Shown: one piece after another, positions 17,714-27,003 of the stretch | Layout of the letters: every line of letters starts with the position of its first letter | Numbering within the stretch: the stretch's first letter is position 1 | Assembly: GCF_028765345.1 (NCBI RefSeq) | Contig: NZ_JARAJZ010000012.1 | Span: forward strand, 60,682-124,681 | Origin: Sporolactobacillus sp. CQH2019 | GTDB taxonomy: Bacteria; Bacillota; Bacilli; Bacillales; Sporolactobacillaceae | DNA: 64,000 nucleotides | Direction of reading: 5' to 3' | Program-made: the position numbers and the translations under genes | Notes under the pieces: generated by a model | What the model was told of the DNA's origin: nothing | Databases searched by the model: none | The model's input: only the letters and a program-made list of their open reading frames with translations

Positions 17714-19453
17714 ATGAAACAAACCAAAATTCTGGTTGAAAAAAATGTACCATGCAAAATGAGAGATGGCGTTGTTCTTTATGCAGATATTTATCGGCCT
17801 GATAAAGAAGGCAAATTTCCAATTTTGTTAACGAGACATCCTTATGGAAAGGATTTGCCGCTTTATTCCTATCGTTATCTCGATACAAATCGGCTTGTGG
17901 AAAATGGATTTGTTGTCATTAATCAGGACGTGAGGGGGCGTTTCCATTCGGAAGGAGAGTTCTATCCGTGGAAATATGAAGCAAATGATGGATATGATAC
18001 AGTGGAATGGGCAGCATCCTTGCCGTATTCAACAGGAAAAATCGGTATGTTTGGCATGTCGTATTATGGCTATACGCAACTGTTGGCAGCCATCAAGAAA
18101 CCTCCCCATTTGGCTGCTATTTTTCCTGCGATGACGTTGAATGAACAAAGAAATGATTTTGTCTATCATAATGGGGTTTTTCAAACCGGTGGGTTCGAAA
18201 CATGGACACTTGAATCGATCGTTGCCGATTTACTGAGAAGAAAGATAAAGGACCCGACAGAAAAAAAAGAGGCTATACGAAAGCTTGCCGACAACCTTAA
18301 TAAAATGGAGGAATTATACCATTTTACTCCCTATAATGAATGGCCTCCATTAAAGGAGCTGAATGTCGCCGACTATTACTTTGATCAAATATCCCATGCT
18401 CCGGAGGATGAAGATTACTGGAAAGAAGCAAACATTGCTGATAAGTACATGGATTTGCAGATACCAGCCTTTCATTTAAGCGGATGGTATGATTGCTTTA
18501 CCGGTCCGACATTAATGAATTATGAAGAAATGAAAAAAACAGGACAACCGCAAAAACTGATTGTAGGGCCATGGGGGCATGGCTATTTTGCCTCTGTGCA
18601 GGGAGAGTGTTCCTATGGCGTCCATGCTTCCGGGGACTGGATTGACTTGGAAGAGGACATCACTGACCTCCATATTCGCTGGTTTAACCATTGGCTAAAA
18701 GGAACCGATAATGGTATCGAGACGGAAGCTCCTGTAAAAATTTTTATTATGGGGATCAACAAGTGGCGGAATGAAATGGAATGGCCTCTTAAAAGAACTC
18801 AATACACCAATATTTATTTGCACAGCAGCGGGAAGGCAAATACAAGAACAGGGAATGGGAGTCTTTCAATGAATTTCCCTGAAGCTGAAGTGTCGGATAC
18901 TTTTATTTATGATCCTGAAAACCCGGTGCCGTCAAAGGGTGGGGGTACGCTATTTATTGGAGTGCAAACAGCGGGTCCGCTTGATCAAGGTCGGATAGAA
19001 GACAGAGAAGATGTGCTTGTTTATACGACGGAGCCGCTAACTGAAGCAATGGAAGTGACAGGACCGATAAAGGTAAAATTGTGGGCTTTAACGGATGCGA
19101 AAGATACAGATTTCACTGCCAAGCTGGTAGATACGTATCCGGAGGGAAGAGCGATCATTTTAACACAAGGCATTACTAACGCAAAATATCGCAATGGCAA
19201 TCAGCCTGAAAAGGAATTGAACGGGGAAATCGTTGAATATGAAATCGACCTCTGGGCAACAAGCAATGTTTTTATGCCCGGGCATCGGATTACGCTGGAA
19301 ATTTCCTCGAGCTGTTTTCCTCAATATGCGCCAAATCCGAATACGGGGAAATCACTGATTGATAGTAAGAAAGCAGTAAAAGCGCAGCAGGTTATTTTCC
19401 ACAATGAAAAATATCCGTCTCATATGATATTGCCTATGATTTCAAATAACTAA
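17714..19453 (+). CDS. CocE/NonD family hydrolase (S15 peptidase-like)
   Basis: Predicted cytosolic serine hydrolase of about 579 aa. The N-terminal alpha/beta-hydrolase domain starts VPCKMRDGVVLYADIYRP; the nucleophile Ser is in IGMFGMSYYGYTQ and an acid/His pair is expected near WYDCF and GPWGHG. The C-terminal X-Pro dipeptidyl-peptidase-like jelly roll (from about residue 330) ends with HRITLEISSSCFP. ATG 17714, with AGGGTG upstream, gives the usual family N-terminus; in-frame ATGs up to 17621 have no ribosome binding site. Family members cleave esters or amides (cocaine esterase, glutaryl-7-ACA acylase); the substrate here is unknown. AT-rich like the preceding MFS gene. Confidence 0.85.
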   Translation: MKQTKILVEKNVPCKMRDGVVLYADIYRPDKEGKFPILLTRHPYGKDLPLYSYRYLDTNRLVENGFVVINQDVRGRFHSEGEFYPWKYEANDGYDTVEWAASLPYSTGKIGMFGMSYYGYTQLLAAIKKPPHLAAIFPAMTLNEQRNDFVYHNGVFQTGGFETWTLESIVADLLRRKIKDPTEKKEAIRKLADNLNKMEELYHFTPYNEWPPLKELNVADYYFDQISHAPEDEDYWKEANIADKYMDLQIPAFHLSGWYDCFTGPTLMNYEEMKKTGQPQKLIVGPWGHGYFASVQGECSYGVHASGDWIDLEEDITDLHIRWFNHWLKGTDNGIETEAPVKIFIMGINKWRNEMEWPLKRTQYTNIYLHSSGKANTRTGNGSLSMNFPEAEVSDTFIYDPENPVPSKGGGTLFIGVQTAGPLDQGRIEDREDVLVYTTEPLTEAMEVTGPIKVKLWALTDAKDTDFTAKLVDTYPEGRAIILTQGITNAKYRNGNQPEKELNGEIVEYEIDLWATSNVFMPGHRITLEISSSCFPQYAPNPNTGKSLIDSKKAVKAQQVIFHNEKYPSHMILPMISNN

Positions 19454-20027
19454 ATAGTCAAAAGTTCCAAGTACCTATGAAATCAGTAATTCATCGTCTG
19501 ATGCCGGCATTTCCTGCTTCTCTTAAATTATTTAAACGCGGGTTTCGTCGGACAATTGTTCGGCGCTAATAGGCCACCACCGTTGCTGCCGAGCATAGAG
19601 TCGGATGATCGCTTCCGGAGCTGATGTCCGGCCGGTACTGGCCAGAATCGCCTGTTGCTCCCCCATCATGACGAGCACAGAGGAGGATACTGAGACTAAG
19701 GATACCAGTTATCGTCAATTTTTCCAAAAAATATTTTAAAAGGGCAATATAAGATTATTAATGTAGATGCACTCTTGACTGGGATTAAGTGAAAGAGGTA
19801 ACAAACCTTTGAATGCGTATAGATCACTTATATGTCCTTTCTCAAATGTGTATATTCGGGCGTAAATGAACCCGCAATATTCTGCTTAAAATAAAACTAA
19901 GATCATTCAGATTTATGCTGTTTATAATAGGCTATTCCCGTCGTCTATACCTTATTCCATCAGCACTCCGATGCCTGTCCAATGGATTGCTTCTTCGGCT
20001 ATGGCTGCACAAAGAGAGGTGTAACGA
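19454..20027. other. intergenic stretch, possible gene remnant
   Basis: No gene with a start signal. On the minus strand between about 19540 and 19685 a frame reads protein-like (for example PEAIIRLYARQQRWWPISAE) without an upstream continuation. It could be a decayed fragment, but I cannot name the family. Confidence 0.3.
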
Positions 20028-20915
20028 ATGGGCAGGCTTCGTGGAATTATTTTCATCATCGCTGCAGCCGATTTATTTGGTATTATGCCGGTATGGGTCA
20101 AACTAGCATATACAACTGGATTGACTGTCTTTGGGGTTGTTTTTCTGCGTTCGGGTATTGCTGCAGCGATACTAGGAATATTACTCTTCTGCCGCAAGAT
20201 TGATTTTCATATCGGGAAGCCGCAATTAGATCCATTGCTGTTATTGAGTACATTAGGTTATACAGCTACTATTTTCACTTTGTACTTATCTTATAAATAT
20301 ATTAGTGCTGGTGTCGCCACTTCGTTGCATTATCTGTATCCCGTCCTGGTGATGCTGCTCGGTTATTTAATGTATCGTAAAAAGAGACCACAGGTTTATA
20401 AATGTTGTGCTCTCCTGATGTCTCTGATCGGTATCTATTTGATCGCTGATCGGGGAGGAGGGGATTTTTCTCTTAAAGGTGTTGGACTAGCTATAAGTTC
20501 CGCTGCTTTTTTTGCGATTTATGTGCTGTCCATTAATTACCCTCAGCTAAAAAAATTGGACAGCCTGATGCTTGCCTTTTATGACTGCTTGATGACAACG
20601 ATTATTTCCCTTGCAGTACTTGTGGTTCAAGCGAAATGGCCGCCGAAGATTACACTGAAAGGTTTGTACTATACAGGATTGATAAGCTTTTTCTGTACTG
20701 TTCTGGCATTGCTTGTCTTTATAGAAGGCGTGAAAATAATCGGATCAGTTAGTGCATCCATCCTCAGTACCCTGGAACCGGTGGTTAGCCTTGTATCAGG
20801 TATCATTGTTTTACATGAACCGATAACCTGGTACACATCTCTTGGGTGCATATTGATTATCACCTCCGTCATTCTGATTGCTATTTCAGACCTGAAAAGG
20901 GGTGCTGCCGGCTGA
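20028..20915 (+). CDS. EamA-family (DMT) transporter
   Basis: Drug/metabolite transporter of 295 aa with ten predicted helices arranged as two five-helix EamA repeats (first from residue ~5, second from ~145). Typical segments are FLRSGIAAAILG, the short loops with basic residues, and the second-repeat end SILSTLEPVVSLVSGIIVLHE. GAGGTG lies a few bases before the ATG. The substrate is unknown; family members export amino acids or other metabolites. It stands alone, with a hairpin about 80 bases after the stop. Confidence 0.88.
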   Translation: MGRLRGIIFIIAAADLFGIMPVWVKLAYTTGLTVFGVVFLRSGIAAAILGILLFCRKIDFHIGKPQLDPLLLLSTLGYTATIFTLYLSYKYISAGVATSLHYLYPVLVMLLGYLMYRKKRPQVYKCCALLMSLIGIYLIADRGGGDFSLKGVGLAISSAAFFAIYVLSINYPQLKKLDSLMLAFYDCLMTTIISLAVLVVQAKWPPKITLKGLYYTGLISFFCTVLALLVFIEGVKIIGSVSASILSTLEPVVSLVSGIIVLHEPITWYTSLGCILIITSVILIAISDLKRGAAG

Positions 20916-20966
20916 GAAAGGATAAAATCAACTTCAAAAGAAATCTGGATTTCAGTGGTAACTTTA

Positions 20967-21255
20967 AAGAAGGCTGACTCAAAAGCCCTTTAAAAGAAAA
21001 GAAGCGGAGAGAAATCAATAAAAAAATTTCTCTCCGCTTCTTTTTAGTGTGAAGCTGCCCACCTTCTCCTTGCAGAAAGTCCATTCGGACCTTATTCAGA
21101 AGGTTATGGGCCAGCGCAACAAGCTGAATTCAGTCGAGACTTTTTCAAAATGAAAGGGGATTTCTATTCTGTTTCAAGTTGCCGAAGACGGGTGCAACTT
21201 CCCGCTCTCATCGCCGGTATTTGACTCTGCCTGCTTCCGAAGTGAAGGGCAGGCC
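20967..21255 (-). pseudogene. decayed IS1182-like transposase, C-terminal remnant
   Basis: One minus-strand frame reads SEAGRVKYRR, stop, EREVAPVFGNLKQNRNPLSF, stop, KSLD, stop, IQLVALAHNLLNKVRMDFLQ. This follows the DDE transposase C-terminus of IS1182-type elements (RR..EVE.VFG..K.NR.F.RF, then LVALAHNLL). Three TGA codons interrupt it and the N-terminal and catalytic parts are missing. The AGTCAGCCTT sequence near 20971 may be the element end. A dead relic. Confidence 0.6.
20997..21046. terminator. strong bidirectional hairpin
   Basis: AAAAGAAGCGGAGAGAAA pairs with TTTCTCTCCGCTTCTTTT around a 12-base loop, flanked by A- and T-runs, so it can terminate in both directions. It lies inside the transposase remnant and probably ends the EamA transcript. 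Confidence 0.8.
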
Positions 21256-21478
21256 TTGCTTTCCCTTCACTTCTTTTTCCAAGAAAGGAAAAGACGAGAG
21301 GGGAAACGCTCCTTCTCGCCTTTCATTTGAGGCACCCTTTGGGGACAGCCTCTTTCTATTGATTTGGCCATTTGTTTTTTCTGCATTTCCAATACTGAAA
21401 AGGAGCTGTAGATTAAATCTCTGCATTTCCACACCGAAAAAATTTTTAAATAATATTTCACATCTTGTTTTGTTCACG

Positions 21479-22771
21479 TCAATGGACGGGCAGAGACTCC
21501 TCGACACTCTCGCTAAAAATCGTCATTGCCCGGTCGATTTGATCTTTTTCCACAATCAACGGGGGAATGAAACGGATGACATTCTTGCTGACACCGCAGG
21601 TTAGCAGAATCAGCCCTTTTTCCAACGCCTTTTTCTGTATGCGCGCAACGATTGCGGCATCCGGGCGGCCCTGTCCGTCAACAAATTCGGCGCCGATCAT
21701 CAGGCCGAGCCCTCTGACTTCCATAATTTCATCGTGCCGCTCTTTCAGCGATTCCAGTCTCTTCTTAAAATAGCCGCCGATCTCCGCGGCATGATCGGCA
21801 AGACCGTTCTCAAGAAGTTCAAACACCGCCACGCCGGCGGCACAGGCTACCGGATTGCCTCCGAACGTTCCGCCGTGTGTTCCCGCCGGCCATCTGTCCA
21901 TGAGAGATCGCCTGGCAACCACCGCACTGAGCGGAAACCCGTTGGCGATCGCCTTAGCGAGAGTCATGATGTCCGGCTTAACATCAAAGTGTTCATAGGC
22001 AAAGATTTTGCCGGTCCGCCCGAACCCCGTCTGTACCTCGTCGAAAGCAAGCAGTATACCGTGCTCATCGCAGATTTTGCGCAAGGCCTGAAGAAACGGC
22101 TTCGGCGGTACAATATACCCGCCTTCACCTTGAACCGGTTCGAGAATCATACAGGCCACCTGTTCCGGCTCGATCAGATCGTGGAAAATCTCATCCAGCT
22201 GGGCCAGGCAGCGCGCCACTTCCTGTTCCTCGGTCAGCCCGCTGCGGATCGCGTATGGGTATTCTGCATAGTAGACGCTCGGGAGCAGGCCTTCATAGTT
22301 GCGGCGATAGCGGGCATTCGAAGCCGTCAGCGTCGTCATTGCCAGCGTCCGGCCATGGAAGCTGCGCTTGAATGAAATAATGCCCGGCCGGCGCGTCACC
22401 TGTTTTGCCAGTTTAATAGCCCCCTCGTTGGCTTCGGCACCGCTGTTCGAAAAATAGATTTTATAATCGCCGCCAACATGCCCCAGTATCTTTTCCGCCA
22501 GTTCAATATAGGAAGGATAGTAAACGACATTATGGCCGCCATGAATCAGTTTATCCATCTGCTCCTTGGCCTTCTTTACGACAAAGGGATGGTTGTGCCC
22601 GCAGTTCACAACCGCTACGCCGCTGGCAAAGTCCAGATATTTCCGGCCCGTCTCATCCCATACGTAGGTGCCCTCGCCTCTGATAATGCCGAGATGTGTT
22701 GCACGATCCGCGACAGGCGGGAACAGATCCAGTGATTTTTCATACAAACTTTTCTCCGCCATTGTTCTCAT
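21479..22771 (-). CDS. class III aminotransferase (4-aminobutyrate aminotransferase-like)
   Basis: PLP enzyme of 430 aa. The cofactor-binding segments are SNSGAEANEGAIKLA, FDEVQTGFGRTG and the Schiff-base Lys in TLAKAIANGFPLSAV; THGGTFGGNP completes the active site. Sequence type resembles GabT (omega-amino acid:2-oxoglutarate transaminase); ornithine or putrescine transamination is also possible. AAGGAGG lies two bases before ATG 22771 and eleven before a second in-frame ATG at 22762. It is 264 bases after the amino-acid ABC ATPase gene on the same strand, so it could share the transcript and receive omega-amino acids from the arginine-type pathway (inference). Confidence 0.88.
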   Translation of the reverse strand: MRTMAEKSLYEKSLDLFPPVADRATHLGIIRGEGTYVWDETGRKYLDFASGVAVVNCGHNHPFVVKKAKEQMDKLIHGGHNVVYYPSYIELAEKILGHVGGDYKIYFSNSGAEANEGAIKLAKQVTRRPGIISFKRSFHGRTLAMTTLTASNARYRRNYEGLLPSVYYAEYPYAIRSGLTEEQEVARCLAQLDEIFHDLIEPEQVACMILEPVQGEGGYIVPPKPFLQALRKICDEHGILLAFDEVQTGFGRTGKIFAYEHFDVKPDIMTLAKAIANGFPLSAVVARRSLMDRWPAGTHGGTFGGNPVACAAGVAVFELLENGLADHAAEIGGYFKKRLESLKERHDEIMEVRGLGLMIGAEFVDGQGRPDAAIVARIQKKALEKGLILLTCGVSKNVIRFIPPLIVEKDQIDRAMTIFSESVEESLPVH

Positions 22772-23035
22772 GACCTCCTTTTTCTTAAAATGAACTCGGA
22801 TACAGAGCTGCTCAGCAGCAGATACGTTATTATATAATGCGTTCAGGCATCTTATTATTGAATTTCGGCTCCCGCTTTTTTAACGGCCGGACAAATGCAC
22901 CGATTTTTACGATCGGACGGTCCGAAATCAGCTCGGACAGGCGGCTGTTCAGGTAAAACCTTCTGCCGTATTATCGGCGCAGACACATGAGACATCTCCC
23001 GAAAATGGCCGGCGCAGCGGCCCGGACATAAATTT

Positions 23036-23761
23036 TTATAATATTTTTTCGAGAAAATCCCTCGCCCGCTCTGTTTTCGGTGCACTGAAGAATTGGCCGG
23101 GCGGGGCGCTTTCCAGGATCTGTCCGTCGTCCATAAAGGCAATCTTATCGGCGACCATTTTGGCAAAGCCCATTTCATGAGTCACAATAAGCATCGTCAT
23201 TCCCGTATCCGCCAGCGACTGAATGACGTCCAGCACTTCCTTGACCATTTCCGGGTCAAGAGCGGACGTCGGTTCGTCAAATAACATGTAGTCGGGTTCC
23301 ATGGCGAGTGCCCTGGCAATCGCGACACGCTGCTGCTGACCGCCCGACAGTCTGCTTGGATACTCCGCTGCCTTCTCCGACAGGCCGACTTTTTCCAATA
23401 ATTCCGCGGCCCGTCCCTCAGCCTTATCCCTGGACAGCCCCTTGACCTTCATCGGCGCATAAATCAGGTTTTCGAGGACGGTTTTATGCGGAAAAAGATA
23501 GAAGTGCTGAAAAACCATGCCGACTTTTTCACGGACTTTAACGACCTGTTTCGGGCGCAGCGAAGTCATCTCCTGTCCGTCAATCTCTACCCGTCCTTTG
23601 GTCGGCTTCTCAAGAAAATTGATACAGCGCAAAAAAGTAGATTTGCCGGATCCGGAAGGCCCGATGATCACGACAACTTCTCCCTCTCTGACCTCGAGAG
23701 AAACATCTTTTAAAACGTGCAGCTCTCCAAAATTTTTAAAAATATGTTCGGTTTTAATCAC
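23036..23761 (-). CDS. polar amino-acid ABC transporter, ATP-binding subunit
   Basis: ATPase of 241 aa that powers uptake. Walker [10 protein letters not shown], signature [15 protein letters not shown], Walker [14 protein letters not shown] and the H-loop VTHEMGFA are intact; the [16 protein letters not shown]-loop is typical of the GlnQ/ArtM group. It overlaps the permease gene by eight bases. With arginine-degrading enzymes encoded upstream in the same direction, arginine or ornithine is the probable substrate (inference). Confidence 0.93.
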   Translation of the reverse strand: MIKTEHIFKNFGELHVLKDVSLEVREGEVVVIIGPSGSGKSTFLRCINFLEKPTKGRVEIDGQEMTSLRPKQVVKVREKVGMVFQHFYLFPHKTVLENLIYAPMKVKGLSRDKAEGRAAELLEKVGLSEKAAEYPSRLSGGQQQRVAIARALAMEPDYMLFDEPTSALDPEMVKEVLDVIQSLADTGMTMLIVTHEMGFAKMVADKIAFMDDGQILESAPPGQFFSAPKTERARDFLEKIL

Positions 23762-24428
23762 TGCGGCGCATCCTCCTTTCGAGCCGGCCTCCGAGATGAG
23801 TCAGAATCAGGACGATCACATAGTACATCACAAGTGAGACAAGCATCGGCGGAAAATATAGATAGTATTGTGCCGCCACGATCTGGGAACGGCGCATCAT
23901 GTCGGTGACCGAGATTGTCGAGACAATGGCCGAATCCTTAGTCAGCGTAATAAATTCATTCATCATTGCCGGCAGAATGTTCTTGATGGCCTGCGGCAGG
24001 ATGATATCTTTCATTGCCGGCCAATAGGAAACGCCCAGTGCTTCGGATGCTTCAAACTGGCCTTTGTCAACCGCATTGATGCCGGAGCGGATAATTTCCG
24101 ACATATAGGCGGCGGAGTTCAGTCCGAACGTCAGCACCGCACACGTCAGCGGATTGACATCCCCCATCTGAAACAGCTGCGGGATGCCGAAATAGGCGAT
24201 CGCCAGCTGCAGAATCAGCGGCGTCCCGCGGAAAACGGATGTGTAAGCCCGGGCCAGTCCGCTCAGCACTTTAATGTTTCCGATCTTGCACAATGAGAGC
24301 AGAATTCCGCCGACAAAGCCAAGGATCGAGGCGCCGAGCGCGATGCCCAGCGATACCCAGACACCGTTGATGATATATGGAATTGAAGGGGCAATCGTCT
24401 TAAATCCCCCGATTAATTCGTTCAGCAT
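23754..24428 (-). CDS. polar amino-acid ABC transporter, permease subunit
   Basis: Inner-membrane permease of 224 aa of the HisMQ type, with about five helices. The coupling EAA motif is [28 protein letters not shown]. The segment [17 protein letters not shown] is characteristic of the polar amino-acid family. One permease gene suggests a homodimer. Overlaps the ATPase gene and follows the binding-protein gene by 43 bases. Confidence 0.93.
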   Translation of the reverse strand: MLNELIGGFKTIAPSIPYIINGVWVSLGIALGASILGFVGGILLSLCKIGNIKVLSGLARAYTSVFRGTPLILQLAIAYFGIPQLFQMGDVNPLTCAVLTFGLNSAAYMSEIIRSGINAVDKGQFEASEALGVSYWPAMKDIILPQAIKNILPAMMNEFITLTKDSAIVSTISVTDMMRRSQIVAAQYYLYFPPMLVSLVMYYVIVLILTHLGGRLERRMRRSD

Positions 24429-24471
24429 TGCCCTGTTTTTCCCCTCTTCCGATCAGTAAATAATGAGCCGG

Positions 24472-25248
24472 TTATTGATTTTTGATCCATTGATTAACCA
24501 GCTGCTGGGTCTTTCCGTTCTTATTCATCTTGTCCAGAACTTTGTCAAACTCCGCTTTCAGCTTGCTGTCTTTAGGAAAGGCGACGCTGATCGGATCGGC
24601 CTGGGATTTCCCGTTAACGAGCGCTTTAAACTGATGCAGGCTTTTGTCTTTGTTCGTATAGCCGTATGCAACGGAGCTGACAGTAATAATCGCGTCCAGT
24701 TTTCCCGCTTTCATCGCTTCGGCCATGTCGTTCAGCTTATCCCATCTCTGAATGTTCATCGGAATCGTCTTGTTCAGCTTGACAGCCAGTGTTTCCTGCG
24801 TTGTTCCGAGCTGAACGCCGACTTTTTTCCCTTTCAGATCATTGACACTGTTAATCTTTGCTCCCTTTTTGGACAGAACAACCTGATAGTCGTTAAAGTA
24901 TGGTTTGGTGAATTCCACCTGTTTTTCTCTGTCCGGGGTGTCAACCATTCCGGCCATGACAAAATCAACCTGTTTGCTGTTCAGTGCGGCAATAAGCCCG
25001 TTGAAGTCCTGGTTTTTGATCTGCAGATTGTAGCCCAGCTGACTGGCAATATATTTCGCCATATCAATATCGAATCCGACTATTTTATTGCCGTCTGCCG
25101 TATTCACGGACTCAAACGGCGGATAATCCGCGCTGGTCCCCATAACAATGGTTTTCTTGGCCTGTCCGCCGCTGCTGCCTGCGCTGCTGCACGCAGTCAG
25201 CACGATCAGAAGACAGGCAATCATGATTAATCCGGTTTTTTTGAACAT
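24472..25248 (-). CDS. amino-acid ABC transporter substrate-binding lipoprotein
   Basis: Lipoprotein of 258 aa anchored outside the membrane. A signal peptide ends in the lipobox LTACSS. The SBP family 3 domain has the ligand-site marker GFDIDMAKYIASQLGY and FNGLIAALNSKQVDFVMAG. AGAGGCG precedes the ATG. It lies between the RocB-like gene and the permease, suggesting a cationic amino acid ligand. Confidence 0.92.
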   Translation of the reverse strand: MFKKTGLIMIACLLIVLTACSSAGSSGGQAKKTIVMGTSADYPPFESVNTADGNKIVGFDIDMAKYIASQLGYNLQIKNQDFNGLIAALNSKQVDFVMAGMVDTPDREKQVEFTKPYFNDYQVVLSKKGAKINSVNDLKGKKVGVQLGTTQETLAVKLNKTIPMNIQRWDKLNDMAEAMKAGKLDAIITVSSVAYGYTNKDKSLHQFKALVNGKSQADPISVAFPKDSKLKAEFDKVLDKMNKNGKTQQLVNQWIKNQ

Positions 25249-25312
25249 AAATAATCGCCTCTTTTTTATTTTTTGCTTGCAGGTAGGAAACAGACCGGGA
25301 AGAAATCCGGCT

Positions 25313-26980
25313 TCAGGTTCCGCACGTTCCAGAAAGGACGCCCTCCGTCATTCCCCTGATCAAACGGGGAAGCACGCCGAAGGAGTACGGCTTGTACACG
25401 CGTTCCATCCACGTGTGCGCCTTCTTGCCGTAAACGCCCATATCGACAACCGGTATATTAAGCCGCCGTATGCGGTCGGTCGGAATGCTGTACATTCGCC
25501 CCCATCCCGGAAAGTTTTCGATGATCTCATTTGTTTCTTCCTCCGTCTCATTCATGGCTAGATAACTGCTGTCCGCCAGATACGGGAAAAATCTTTTTTT
25601 GGCAAACAGTTCCCCCGTTTTCTTACCGGTTTTTACCAACATCCGGTCAAGCAGGTCATCGCAGCGCCGTTCCGCATCGATCTCTGCGCGCAGATAATTG
25701 TGCGGACAGTAAGGGGGCGCGAAAAAAACAATCACTTTCGGACGATAGTCTTTCGCCGCTGCTTCGAGTGCTTCAATGATTCGGTAACTGATCCGGCGAA
25801 AATCCTCGGACGGATGAATCTGAACCGTTTTCTCCGTCACTTCTTCAACATCCACACCCGTTGTCCTTGCTTCTTCAGCGAACGCTTCATAGGTCATTAC
25901 AAGGGTCGACCAGTCCGGCGGATCTGCCTTCAAACCGCAATTACCCGAGAACTTAGTGTATTGTTTTTTCAAAAAAACTTCAAGGTCTTGACAAGCGGCT
26001 TGCGCCGCACTTTCCAGCTGCCTCAGTACATCTTCCGGGGAACGCTCGTAAAGAAAATAATTAAAATAGAGATAGGCGGCTCCTGCCGTCTGGACATTAT
26101 AGAACGGCTTGCTGTCCCGTTGATAGAGACAGGACGGCGGCAAAATCACTTCGCCCGGAATTTTCTCCGCGGCATCCATGTTGTTGTTCAGTGCCGTATT
26201 AATTCTGCCGGCAATCCAGGTCGGATCAATGCCGGAAAACGTTTCTCCGACATGGGCCTCCCTGCCCCGTATGTAAAAGCAGCCAAGCAGCTTGCCCGCA
26301 GAACCGGTATAGACATAGCGGTGCGGATCGCCCTTATAAAGCGGACTGACAAAATCTCCGTTAATCGCCAGCAAGTAGGTCAGATGCCTTTCCCTTCTCA
26401 GCCGGATCAATTCTTCCACCGCCTCGATGACGCCTTTATGATCATTTTCTTCGACAGGGTTGAACATGACGAGCAAATTGCCCGGAAGCTCGCCGCGATG
26501 GTCCGAGTAGTAAAGCAGGTTGCTCAGATGAACGGCATCGCCGCTCTTCATATCGAGGGCGCCCCGGCCGAAAAGCCAGTCTCCCGAAACGGCATCTGCC
26601 TTTGTATCGGCATCTTTATCATAGTTTTTGAAAAATGTCTGCAAATAATCCGGATCGAGCGCAAAGGACTCGATCCCGCCAAAGTCGGAAGTGCCGACGG
26701 TGTCTGTATGGCCGTGGTAAATTACGGTTTTATCTGTCGGCACTCCGCTCTCAAGCAAAGCAAAAACATTTTTCCTGCCCAGTTTATCCCCCTTCAGGCG
26801 CTGTGTCCAGACCAGATCCGGATGATTTTTAAAAAAAGGAAAGGAGCGGATGATCGCCTCCAGCCGGGCGGCAATATCCACTTCTCCATGTGTACCATTG
26901 ACGCTTCTGATACGGACCAGGTCGCGCGTGATCTTCTCGGCCTGCTGTTCGAACGGCAGATCTTTAATTTGTCGATACAT
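25313..26980 (-). CDS. rocB: M20-family peptidase, RocB-like arginine utilisation protein
   Basis: Predicted metallohydrolase of about 555 aa, matching the length and layout of Bacillus RocB. The M20 metal-binding segments are visible: VIYHGHTDTVG, the acidic segment RGALDMKSGD and the Glu pair NPVEENDHKG. The long C-terminal extension (YCPHNYLRAEIDAERRCDDLL and the HTWMERVYKPYSF end) is RocB-specific. The reaction is not established; RocB is known only through its place in the Bacillus arginine catabolic operon. ATG 26980 with AGAAGGG is preferred over TTG 26998. It lies 23 bases after the deiminase-fold gene. Confidence 0.85.
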   Translation of the reverse strand: MYRQIKDLPFEQQAEKITRDLVRIRSVNGTHGEVDIAARLEAIIRSFPFFKNHPDLVWTQRLKGDKLGRKNVFALLESGVPTDKTVIYHGHTDTVGTSDFGGIESFALDPDYLQTFFKNYDKDADTKADAVSGDWLFGRGALDMKSGDAVHLSNLLYYSDHRGELPGNLLVMFNPVEENDHKGVIEAVEELIRLRRERHLTYLLAINGDFVSPLYKGDPHRYVYTGSAGKLLGCFYIRGREAHVGETFSGIDPTWIAGRINTALNNNMDAAEKIPGEVILPPSCLYQRDSKPFYNVQTAGAAYLYFNYFLYERSPEDVLRQLESAAQAACQDLEVFLKKQYTKFSGNCGLKADPPDWSTLVMTYEAFAEEARTTGVDVEEVTEKTVQIHPSEDFRRISYRIIEALEAAAKDYRPKVIVFFAPPYCPHNYLRAEIDAERRCDDLLDRMLVKTGKKTGELFAKKRFFPYLADSSYLAMNETEEETNEIIENFPGWGRMYSIPTDRIRRLNIPVVDMGVYGKKAHTWMERVYKPYSFGVLPRLIRGMTEGVLSGTCGT

Positions 26981-27003
26981 GAATATCCCTTCTTTCAATC
27001 CTC

